From positions 186,001-250,000 of the forward strand of contig NZ_JAJSBI010000012.1 of assembly GCF_021261325.1 (NCBI RefSeq): a stretch of 64,000 nt of DNA. The letters are read 5' to 3'. Shown here in pieces: positions 39,704 through 47,310 of the stretch. Every line of letters begins with the position of its first letter. Position 1 is the stretch's first letter. The notes below the pieces were generated by a model. The model searched no databases and was not told where the DNA came from. It was given only the letters and a program-made list of their open reading frames with translations. The DNA is from Streptomyces guryensis (lineage in GTDB: Bacteria > Actinomycetota > Actinomycetes > Streptomycetales > Streptomycetaceae). A program made the translations under genes and the position numbers.

Positions 39704-40855
39704 ATGACGACAGAACACAGCGGCGACGTCCGCCTCTCCGGAATCAGCAAGACCTACGGTTCCTTCACCGCCGTACACCCGCTCGACCTGACCGTGCCCC
39801 AGGGGTCCTTCTTCGCCCTGCTCGGCGCCTCCGGATGTGGCAAGACCACCACCCTGCGCATGATCGCCGGCCTGGAGGAGCCCAGCGGCGGCACCGTCCA
39901 TCTCGGCGAGCAGGAGGTCACCCATCTGCCGCCGTACAAGCGGCCGGTGAACACGGTCTTCCAGTCCTACGCCCTCTTCCCGCACCTCGACATCTTCGAG
40001 AACGTCGCCTTCGGTCTGCGCCGACGCGGCATCAAGTCGGTGAAGAAGCAGGTCGAGGAGATGCTGGAACTGGTCCAGCTCGGCGAGCAGGCACGCAAGA
40101 AGCCGCACCAGCTGTCGGGCGGCCAGCAGCAGCGCGTGGCCGTGGCCCGCGCGCTGATCAACACCCCCAAGGTGCTCCTCCTGGACGAGCCCCTCGGCGC
40201 CCTCGACCTCAAGCTGCGCCGCCAGATGCAGCTGGAGCTCAAGCGCATCCAGACCGAGGTCGGCATCACCTTCATCCATGTCACGCACGACCAGGAGGAG
40301 GCCATGACCATGGCCGACACCGTCGCCGTGATGAACGCGGGCCGCGTCGAACAGCTCGGCTCGCCCACCGACCTCTACGAGAACCCGGACACCACCTTCG
40401 TCGCCAACTTCCTCGGCACCTCCAACCTGATCGAGGCCGAGGTCGACACCAAGAACGGCGACGACATCGTCCTGAAGGCGGGCGGCGGCAAGCTGGTCCT
40501 GCCCGAGGCGCGCTGCAGCGCTCCCACGACGACCGGCGGCAAGGTCCTGGTCGGCGTCCGCCCCGAGAAGATCTCCCTCACCCACGCCGACGAAGCGGGC
40601 GAGATCGCCGAGGGCCGCAACCGCATCACCGGCAGGATCGCCGACTCCAGTTTCATCGGCGTCTCCACGCAGTACGTCATCGACAGCCCCGTCTGCCCCG
40701 AGTTCGAGGTCTACGCGCAGAACATCGACCGCGACGCCCGGCTGGTGCCCGGCGCCGAGGTCGTCCTGCACTGGAACCCGGCGCACACCTTCGGCCTCGA
40801 CGCGGCCCAGGACATCGACGCCGGTGTCGCCGAGGTCGAGGAGGACGCCGCCTGA
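39704..40855 (+). CDS. potA: Spermidine/putrescine ABC transporter ATP-binding protein
   Basis: Drives polyamine import. Walker A is GASGCGKTT, Q-loop VFQSYALFPHLDIFEN, signature LSGGQQQRVAVARAL, Walker B VLLLDEPLGALDLKLR, H-loop VTHDQEEAM; a C-terminal TOBE domain (VLVGVRPEKISLTHADE onward) is typical of PotA. ATG 39704 gives 383 aa with GGGG ten bases upstream; GTG 39695, overlapping the potD stop, is an alternative. The stop overlaps the potB ATG (TGATG). Confidence 0.93.
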   Translation: MTTEHSGDVRLSGISKTYGSFTAVHPLDLTVPQGSFFALLGASGCGKTTTLRMIAGLEEPSGGTVHLGEQEVTHLPPYKRPVNTVFQSYALFPHLDIFENVAFGLRRRGIKSVKKQVEEMLELVQLGEQARKKPHQLSGGQQQRVAVARALINTPKVLLLDEPLGALDLKLRRQMQLELKRIQTEVGITFIHVTHDQEEAMTMADTVAVMNAGRVEQLGSPTDLYENPDTTFVANFLGTSNLIEAEVDTKNGDDIVLKAGGGKLVLPEARCSAPTTTGGKVLVGVRPEKISLTHADEAGEIAEGRNRITGRIADSSFIGVSTQYVIDSPVCPEFEVYAQNIDRDARLVPGAEVVLHWNPAHTFGLDAAQDIDAGVAEVEEDAA

Positions 40856-41778
40856 TGGCCGCCGTCACCGAGGCGCCACCCCTGGCGCCCGCCCCCGAGA
40901 CCAAGCCCCCGCGCAAGCGGGGCCGCCTGGTGCCGTACTGGCTGCTGCTGCCCGGCATCCTGTGGCTGATCGTCTTCTTCGCGCTGCCGATGATCTACCA
41001 GGCCTCCACGTCCGTGCAGACGGGCTCCCTGGAGGAGGGCTACAAGGTCACCTGGCACTTCGCCACCTACTGGGACGCGCTGTCCGAGTACTGGCCGCAG
41101 TTCCTGCGCTCGGTCGCGTACGCGGCCGCCGCCACGGTGCTGTGTCTGCTGCTGGGCTACCCGCTGGCGTATCTGATCGCCTTCCGTGCGGGCCGCTGGC
41201 GCAACCTGATCATGGTGCTGGTGATCGCGCCGTTCTTCACCAGCTTCCTGATCCGCACGCTCGCCTGGAAGACGATCCTCGCGGACAGCGGCCCGGTGGT
41301 GAGCACCCTCCACACGCTGCACGTCCTGGACGTCACCAACTGGCTGGGCTGGACCTCCGGCGACCGCGTCCTGGCCACCCCGCTCGCGGTGGTCTGCGGA
41401 CTGACGTACAACTTCCTGCCGTTCATGATCCTGCCGCTGTACACCTCGCTGGAGCGCATCGACGGGCGGCTGCACGAGGCGGCCGGCGACCTCTACGCCA
41501 AGCCCTGGACCACCTTCCGCAAGGTGACCTTCCCGCTGTCGATGCCGGGCGTGGTCTCCGGCACGCTGCTGACCTTCATCCCGGCGGCCGGCGACTACGT
41601 CAACGCCGAACTGCTCGGCTCGACCGACACCCGCATGATCGGAAACGTCATCCAGACCCAGTTCCTGCGGATCCTGGACTATCCGACGGCGGCGGCCCTC
41701 TCCTTCATCCTCATGGCCGCGATTCTCCTCATGGTCACCATCTACATTCGCAAGTCCGGGACGGAGGATCTGGTTTAA
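40855..41778 (+). CDS. potB: Spermidine/putrescine ABC transporter permease B
   Basis: One half of the membrane channel. 307 aa with a short Pro-rich N-terminus and six helices, beginning PYWLLLPGILWLIVFFALPM. The EAA loop contacting PotA is HEAAGDLYAKPWTTFRKVTF. Overlaps potA by one base and is followed directly by potC. Within the operon it can only work with potC. Confidence 0.92.
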   Translation: MAAVTEAPPLAPAPETKPPRKRGRLVPYWLLLPGILWLIVFFALPMIYQASTSVQTGSLEEGYKVTWHFATYWDALSEYWPQFLRSVAYAAAATVLCLLLGYPLAYLIAFRAGRWRNLIMVLVIAPFFTSFLIRTLAWKTILADSGPVVSTLHTLHVLDVTNWLGWTSGDRVLATPLAVVCGLTYNFLPFMILPLYTSLERIDGRLHEAAGDLYAKPWTTFRKVTFPLSMPGVVSGTLLTFIPAAGDYVNAELLGSTDTRMIGNVIQTQFLRILDYPTAAALSFILMAAILLMVTIYIRKSGTEDLV

Positions 41779-42579
41779 ATGTCCGTCCTCAACTGGCTCA
41801 AGCGCCATCTCGTCGTCATCGCGGGACTGCTGACACTCGGATATCTCCTTCTTCCGAACGTCATTGTCACGGTGTTCTCCTTCAACAAGCCGAAGGGGCG
41901 CTTCAACTACCAGTGGCAGCAGTTCTCCACCGACGCGTGGAAGGATCCGTGCGGTGTCGCCGACATGTGCGGCTCGCTGTCCATCAGCCTCCAGATCGCG
42001 CTCTGGGCGACGATCGGCGCCACCGTCCTCGGCACGATGATCGCCTTCGCGCTGGTCCGCTACCGGTTCCGCGCGCGGTCCACCGTGAACTCGCTGATCT
42101 TCCTGCCGATGGCGATGCCCGAGGTCGTCATGGCGGCCTCGCTGCTCACCCTTTTCCTCAACCTGGGCGCACAGCTGGGCTTCTGGACGATCCTCATCGC
42201 CCACATCATGTTCTGCCTCAGCTTCGTCGTCGTCGCCGTCAAGGCGCGCGTGATGTCCATGGACCCCCGCCTGGAGCAGGCGGCGCAGGACCTCTACGCC
42301 GGCCCGGCGCAGACCTTCCTGCGCGTCACCCTGCCCATCGCGGCCCCCGGAATCGCCGCGGGTGCGCTGCTGTCCTTCGCGCTCTCCTTCGACGATTTCA
42401 TCATCACCAATTTCAACGCGGGCTCGACCGTCACCTTCCCCATGTTCGTCTGGGGCTCGGCACAGCGCGGGACGCCCGTTCAGATCAATGTCATCGGTAC
42501 GGCCATGTTCCTCGTCGCCGTATTGTTGGTCCTTTCCTCGATGATCATCGGAAATCGCCGCAACAAGCAAAAGGCGTAG
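41779..42579 (+). CDS. potC: Spermidine/putrescine ABC transporter permease C
   Basis: Second half of the channel, 266 aa and six helices. The EAA loop reads EQAAQDLYAGPAQTFLRVTL, followed by SFALSFDDFIITNFNAGST, a stretch conserved in PotC. ATG 41779 immediately follows the potB stop TAA. Between residues 45 and 65 there is an extracellular loop with two cysteines (KDPCGVADMCGS). An oxidase gene follows after 29 bases, in the same direction. Confidence 0.92.
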   Translation: MSVLNWLKRHLVVIAGLLTLGYLLLPNVIVTVFSFNKPKGRFNYQWQQFSTDAWKDPCGVADMCGSLSISLQIALWATIGATVLGTMIAFALVRYRFRARSTVNSLIFLPMAMPEVVMAASLLTLFLNLGAQLGFWTILIAHIMFCLSFVVVAVKARVMSMDPRLEQAAQDLYAGPAQTFLRVTLPIAAPGIAAGALLSFALSFDDFIITNFNAGSTVTFPMFVWGSAQRGTPVQINVIGTAMFLVAVLLVLSSMIIGNRRNKQKA

Positions 42580-42608
42580 TCGCAGAAGCCCTGTAGGGAG
42601 TTGAAATC

Positions 42609-44027
42609 ATGGCCCCGAGCGCCATGAACCGTTGGACGAGATCTCTTTCCGACGCACAGCCGGTCCCGTACTGGCTGGAAGACCCCGGCAAGCCCCACCC
42701 CGAGCCCGCGCTCACCGGCGCCGAGACCTGCGATCTGCTGGTCGTCGGCGGCGGATACAGCGGACTGTGGACCGCGCTCATCGCCAAGGAGCGCGACCCC
42801 GCACGGGATGTCGTCCTGCTGGAAGGCCGCGAGGCGGGCTGGGCCGCCTCGGGCCGCAACGGCGGCTTCTGCGCCGCCTCCCTCACCCACGGCCTGCCCA
42901 ACGGTCTGACCCGCTGGCCCGACGAGATCCACAAGCTCCAGGAACTGGGCGCCCGCAACCTCGACGAGATCGAGAAGGCGGTCGCCCGCCACTCCCTCGA
43001 CTGCGACTTCGAGCGCACCGGCGAGATCGACGTCGCGACCGAGACGTACCAGGCACGGGAACTGCGCGACTGGTACGAGGAGATGGAGCGCGAGGGCCTG
43101 GCCGGAGGTGTCGAGTTCCTGGACGCGGAAGCCGTACGGGAACAAGTCGACTCACCGACATTCCAGGCCGGCCTCTGGGACCGCGGTGGCGTCGCCATGC
43201 TCAACCCGGCGAAGCTCGCCTGGGGCCTCAAGCGCGCCTGCCTCGCCCTGGGCGTCCGCATCTACGAGCACACCCCCGCCCTCACCCTGAAGCCGTACGG
43301 CGCCGGGATGGCCGTACGCACTCCTTATGGCTCCGTCCGCGCCCGCAAGGTCGCCCTCGGCACCAACATCTTCCCCAACCTGGTCAAGCGCGTCCGGGCG
43401 TACACCGTCCCGGTCTACGACTACGCGCTGATGACCGAGCCGCTCAGCGAGGAGCAGCTGGCGTCGATCGGCTGGAAGAACCGCCAGGGCCTCGGGGACA
43501 GCGCCAACCAGTTCCACTACTTCCGCCTCTCCGCGGACAACCGCATCCTGTGGGGCGGTTACGACGCGATCCACCACTACGGCGGCCGGGTGCGCCGCGA
43601 GTACGACGACCGTCCGGAGACCTACGCCAAGCTCGCCCGGCACTTCTTCACCTGCTTCCCGCAGCTGGAGGGCGTCCGCTTCACGCACGCGTGGGGCGGA
43701 GCCATCGACACCTGCTCGCGTTTCTCGGCGTTCTTCGGCACCGCGCACCACGGCAACGTCGCCTACGCGGCGGGCTACACGGGTCTCGGCGTGGGCGCCA
43801 CCCGCTTCGGCGCGGAAGTGATGCTCGACCTGCTGGCGGAGGAGAGCACGGAACGCACCTCCCTCGAAATGGTCCGCAAGAAGCCCCTGCCCTTCCCGCC
43901 CGAGCCCTTCGCCTGGACCGGCATCGCGCTCACCAAGTGGTCGCTGGCGCGCGCGGATTCACATGGCGGCCACCGCAACCTCTGGCTGCGCACGATGGAC
44001 AGGCTGGGCCTCGGCTTCGACAGCTGA
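42609..44027 (+). CDS. FAD-dependent amine oxidase, PuuB-like
   Basis: Probable gamma-glutamylputrescine (or polyamine) oxidase producing the aldehyde for the dehydrogenase upstream. DAO-family signs: the FAD-binding DLLVVGGGYSGLWTALIAKE, SGRNGGFCAASLTHG, and the C-terminal VAYAAGYTGLGVGATRFGAE that closes the cofactor site. 472 aa, starting at ATG 42609 after GGGAG. Being the last gene of the ALDH-potDABC run gives it a role in using imported polyamine. The glutamylating synthetase and the glutamyl-GABA hydrolase of a full Puu pathway are not in this window. Confidence 0.87.
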   Translation: MAPSAMNRWTRSLSDAQPVPYWLEDPGKPHPEPALTGAETCDLLVVGGGYSGLWTALIAKERDPARDVVLLEGREAGWAASGRNGGFCAASLTHGLPNGLTRWPDEIHKLQELGARNLDEIEKAVARHSLDCDFERTGEIDVATETYQARELRDWYEEMEREGLAGGVEFLDAEAVREQVDSPTFQAGLWDRGGVAMLNPAKLAWGLKRACLALGVRIYEHTPALTLKPYGAGMAVRTPYGSVRARKVALGTNIFPNLVKRVRAYTVPVYDYALMTEPLSEEQLASIGWKNRQGLGDSANQFHYFRLSADNRILWGGYDAIHHYGGRVRREYDDRPETYAKLARHFFTCFPQLEGVRFTHAWGGAIDTCSRFSAFFGTAHHGNVAYAAGYTGLGVGATRFGAEVMLDLLAEESTERTSLEMVRKKPLPFPPEPFAWTGIALTKWSLARADSHGGHRNLWLRTMDRLGLGFDS

Positions 44028-44059
44028 GATGCCCCCGCCCCTGGGCGATTGCGGCGATT

Positions 44060-44073
44060 GTGATCCAGATCAC
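44060..44073. promoter_or_regulatory. CRP-like palindrome
   Basis: GTGATCCAGATCAC is a perfect 6+6 palindrome with two central bases, fitting the GTG-N6-GNCAC type site bound by Streptomyces Crp. It lies 95 bases upstream of the gene at 44169. Confidence 0.55.
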
Positions 44074-44108
44074 TTTATCGGGTCGGGAAGACCCGCGTAA
44101 TGCCCGCC

Positions 44109-44166
44109 GGGAGACCCCCCTCTCTCCTGTGACGCGACCGGCGTCCAGGAGAGACAGGAGGTCTCC
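44109..44166 (+). promoter_or_regulatory. Two-part 5' UTR hairpin that can hide the ribosome site
   Basis: An outer stem GGAGACC (44110-44116) with GGTCTCC (44160-44166) and an inner stem CTCTCCTG (44122-44129) with CAGGAGAG (44146-44153) fold the leader of the next gene. The ribosome site AGGAGG (44156-44161) is partly in the outer stem, so the fold could limit translation. Confidence 0.45.
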
Positions 44167-44168
44167 TC

Positions 44169-44621
44169 ATGGCTGGGGCGAACACGGCGGTCGAGTGGCT
44201 GGCGTCCGTTGCTCCAAACCCCGAGGCCTGCCGCTGGGAGTGGGAGCGCAGTCCCCTGGGGATCGCGCTGCTGCCCGCGGGCAGGGCCTGGGACGTACTC
44301 ATCCTGCCGGGCGAGCTCGGTTATCCCACGCTCGACGTCCTCACCCGCTTCCTCGACCGGCCCGGCCCGGTGCTGGTCGACTTCGGGGACGCCCGCATGG
44401 GCTTCTTCGTGCCGCCGGGCACCGCGGCCCGCTGGCTCGGTACCGGCATCCGTACGGCAGGGTCCGGCACCTGGATCGTGGTGCCGTACCCGGGACGCTC
44501 GACCGGCGGCGTCCGCTGGCTGGTCCCGCCGGACGGCTCGGGCACGCTCACCGACCCCGCGCTCCTCGAACTGGCGATGCACGAGGCGGCGGCGGGCCTG
44601 GCGCGCGAGGAGGACACCTGA
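44169..44621 (+). CDS. Small conserved protein, possibly prim-pol-like
   Basis: A 150-aa soluble protein: AVEWLASVAPNPEACRWEWE, ALLPAGRAWDVLILPGELGY, RFLDRPGPVLVDFGDARMGF, FFVPPGTAARWLGTGIRT and a C-terminus LTDPALLELAMHEAAAGLA. The order of GRAWDVL, GPVLVD, FVPPGTA and LTDP resembles small actinobacterial relatives of the bifunctional primase/polymerase N-terminal domain, but catalytic acidic residues of real primases are not evident. Function unknown. ATG 44169 has AGGAGG upstream within a possible hairpin. Confidence 0.7.
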   Translation: MAGANTAVEWLASVAPNPEACRWEWERSPLGIALLPAGRAWDVLILPGELGYPTLDVLTRFLDRPGPVLVDFGDARMGFFVPPGTAARWLGTGIRTAGSGTWIVVPYPGRSTGGVRWLVPPDGSGTLTDPALLELAMHEAAAGLAREEDT

Positions 44622-44656
44622 CGGGCCACTGATGGCCAGAGGTCTACACGGACGGC

Positions 44657-45550
44657 TTACGCAGACTGCTCACCCAGGCGGCGGACAAGGACGGACTGCT
44701 CGGACTCACCGAACTCGCGTCGGCCCCCCGTGCGGCCGACGCGGAGCAGGAAGATCCACAGAGATGCGAGCAGCACCGCGCACAGACACCAGCTGGCCAC
44801 GACGTCCAGGGGCCAGTGATAGCCGCGCCGCACCAGCCCGAACCCGACGGCGAGATTGACGGCGGCGCAGGCGATGACCAGCGCACGGCGGGTGTGCACC
44901 GCGCGGAACCGGGGGAGCAGGAGCAGGGTCGCCGAGCCGTATGCGACGGCGGCCGTCGCGGTGTGGCCGGACGGGTAGTAGCCGGTGCCAGGGGGCACGA
45001 CGGGGGTGCCCGGGCGGTCGATCAGCACCTTCAGGGGCACGACCAGGGCGGGGACCAGCGCCATCAGGAGCGCGGCCGCGAGCGGCGGCAGCCACCAGCG
45101 GTACGTCCCCGCCGCACGTCCCCGCCAGGCCACGTACGCCAGGACGACGGTGAGCACGGGCACGGCGACCCCGATATCGCCCAGGTCGGCGAGGAGTTCC
45201 GAGAAGCGGTCCGGGTGGGCGAGAGCGCCGCTGACCCGCCGGTCCACGCGCAGAAGCAGGCCGTTGGACACGACCTGCCAGGTGATCAGCGCGAAGAGGA
45301 GGGCGGGAAGCCCGAGAAGGAGAAGAAAGGAGGTCGGCCGCCCCGGAACAGGGGGGGTAGTTCCGGGGCGGCCGATCAGATCGGATCGACGCCCGTCCCG
45401 GGGGGTTTGGGGCGGGCGACTGTCCGATCGGTGAGGAGATCCGGAGCCGGAAGCTCCGGGTGTGTGCGCGAGGGCACGACCAGGTCGTAGCTGGGGAGGC
45501 CACGGCCTGAAATCGCCCACAGTCCCCTGTGAGCGGGGTGTATCTCTCAT
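44657..45550 (-). CDS. PAP2-family membrane phosphatase
   Basis: Membrane lipid or diphosphate phosphatase. The PAP2 motifs are in order: KVLIDRPGTP (KxxxxxxRP), YPSGHTATA (PSGH) and RRGYHWPLDVV (the SRxxxxxHxxxD type), among five to six helices starting with FLLLLGLPALLFALITWQVV. The first 75 residues from ATG 45550 are Pro/Arg/Ser-rich and contain a 16-bp inverted repeat in the DNA, so the true start is uncertain; the frame remains open to 45700. Substrate unknown (phosphatidate or polyprenyl diphosphate are likely types). Confidence 0.82.
   Translation of the reverse strand: MRDTPRSQGTVGDFRPWPPQLRPGRALAHTPGASGSGSPHRSDSRPPQTPRDGRRSDLIGRPGTTPPVPGRPTSFLLLLGLPALLFALITWQVVSNGLLLRVDRRVSGALAHPDRFSELLADLGDIGVAVPVLTVVLAYVAWRGRAAGTYRWWLPPLAAALLMALVPALVVPLKVLIDRPGTPVVPPGTGYYPSGHTATAAVAYGSATLLLLPRFRAVHTRRALVIACAAVNLAVGFGLVRRGYHWPLDVVASWCLCAVLLASLWIFLLRVGRTGGRREFGESEQSVLVRRLGEQSA
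45334..45375. repeat. 16-bp inverted repeat within the PAP2 reading frame
   Basis: Arms 45334-45349 (TCGGCCGCCCCGGAAC) and 45360-45375 are perfect complements around a 10-nt loop rich in G. It has the form of a terminator but lies in the N-terminal coding part as called. Confidence 0.6.
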
Positions 45551-45741
45551 CTGGGTAGAACCTACGGCAGGGGATGGGCGGAAGACAGACGGAATCGCGT
45601 CCCGCCATCCACCTCGCACACGTTCTTCACACGGCCTGACGCCGACCGCCCCGGCACCGGAATCGCGACGGATGTCAGGGCTGGGGCGGGTGATGCGCAT
45701 GGGACGCGCACCCTGTGGCTGAGCTGGGGATTCCGTTTGTC

Positions 45742-47076
45742 TCAGATCCGCGCGAAGGCCTGCTCGATGATGTCGAGACCCTCGTTCAGGAGGTCCTCGC
45801 CGATGACCAGCGGGGGCAGGAAGCGCAGGACGTTGCCGTAGGTGCCACAGGTCAGGACCAGCAGGCCCTCCTGGTGGCAGGCCTTGGCCAGCGCTGCGGT
45901 CGCCTCCGGGTTCGGCTCCTTGGTCGTACGGTCCTTGACCAGCTCGATGGCGATCATGGCGCCACGGCCGCGGACGTCGCCGATGATGTCGAACTTCTCG
46001 GCGATGGCGGTGAGGCGGCCCTTCATGACAGCCTCGATGTTCTTCGCCTTCGCGTTGAGGTCGAGCTCCTTCATCGTCTCGATCGACCCGAGCGCGCCCG
46101 CGCAGGCGACCGGGTTGCCGCCGTAGGTGCCGCCCAGGCCGCCCGCGTGCGCGGCGTCCATGATCTCGGCGCGGCCGGTGACGGCGGCGAGCGGCAGACC
46201 GCCCGCGATGCCCTTGGCGGTGGTGATCAGGTCGGGCACGATGCCCTCGTCCTCACACGCGAACCACTGACCGGTACGGCAGAAGCCGCTCTGGATCTCG
46301 TCGGCGACGAAGACGATCCCGTTGTCGGAGGCGAACTTCCGGATGGCCGGCAGGAAGCCCTTGGCGGGCTCGATGAAGCCACCCTCGCCGAGCACCGGCT
46401 CGATGATGATCGCGGCGACGTTGTCCGGGCCGACCTGCTTGCTGATCTGGTCGATGGCCTGCGCGGCGGCCTCGGGGCCGGCGTTCTCCGGGCCGGTCGG
46501 CCAGCGGTAGCCGTAGGCGACCGGCACCCGGTACACCTCGGGCGCGAACGGCCCGAAGCCGTGCTTGTACGGCATGTTCTTCGCCGTCAGCGCCATCGTC
46601 AGGTTGGTACGGCCGTGGTAGCCGTGGTCGAAGACCACGACGGCCTGGCGCCTGGTGTACGCACGGGCGATCTTGACGGCGTTCTCGACGGCCTCGGCGC
46701 CGGAGTTGAACAGCGCGGACTTCTTGGCGTGGTCACCCGGGGTGAGCTCGGCGAGCGCCTCGGCGACCTCCACGTAGCCCTCGTACGGGGTGACCATGAA
46801 GCAGGTGTGGGTGAAGTCGGCGAGCTGCGCGGAGGCCCGGCGTACGACGGCCTCGGCGGACGCGCCGACGGACGTCACCGCGATGCCGGAGCCGAAGTCG
46901 ATGAGCCGGTTGCCGTCGACGTCCTCGATGATCCCGCCGCCCGCGCGCGCGGTGAACACGGGCAGCACGGAGCCGACGCCCTGCGCGACCGCGGCGGTAC
47001 GGCGGGCCTGCAGTTCCTGCGACTTCGGGCCGGGGATGGCGGTGACGATCCGGCGCTCCTGCGGAAGTGCACTCAT
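45742..47076 (-). CDS. gabT: 4-aminobutyrate aminotransferase
   Basis: Converts GABA and 2-oxoglutarate to succinate semialdehyde and glutamate. 444-aa class III PLP enzyme: ALFNSGAEAVENAVKIAR binds the phosphate, FDHGYHGRTNLTMALT, the GABA-aminotransferase block AAIIIEPVLGEGGF, the Asp in FVADEIQSGFCRTGQ, and the Schiff-base Lys in LITTAKGIAGGLPL. Good full-length agreement with actinobacterial GabT. ATG 47076 starts MSALPQERR. It links the aminobutyraldehyde dehydrogenases to the dehydrogenase at 51449. Confidence 0.94.
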   Translation of the reverse strand: MSALPQERRIVTAIPGPKSQELQARRTAAVAQGVGSVLPVFTARAGGGIIEDVDGNRLIDFGSGIAVTSVGASAEAVVRRASAQLADFTHTCFMVTPYEGYVEVAEALAELTPGDHAKKSALFNSGAEAVENAVKIARAYTRRQAVVVFDHGYHGRTNLTMALTAKNMPYKHGFGPFAPEVYRVPVAYGYRWPTGPENAGPEAAAQAIDQISKQVGPDNVAAIIIEPVLGEGGFIEPAKGFLPAIRKFASDNGIVFVADEIQSGFCRTGQWFACEDEGIVPDLITTAKGIAGGLPLAAVTGRAEIMDAAHAGGLGGTYGGNPVACAGALGSIETMKELDLNAKAKNIEAVMKGRLTAIAEKFDIIGDVRGRGAMIAIELVKDRTTKEPNPEATAALAKACHQEGLLVLTCGTYGNVLRFLPPLVIGEDLLNEGLDIIEQAFARI

Positions 47077-47310
47077 GAGGGGCTCCTGGGGTGTGCGGCT
47101 TTACGGACTCTTGCCTTCTTTTCTCGCAGGTTAGGACCGGGAGAGGGGGGTGGGCATGCTCCATGTGGGCGCTGTCGGGGGTGCGGGTTTGTCCGTGGTG
47201 GACATGGCGCCCCGCGCGGGGTCCGGCCGCGTAAGCGGTGAACTCCCCCTGCCGGGGCGTTAGATTGGCCGCTGACGGTGGACGGAACGGCTGGTCAGGG
47301 AGCGAGGGCG

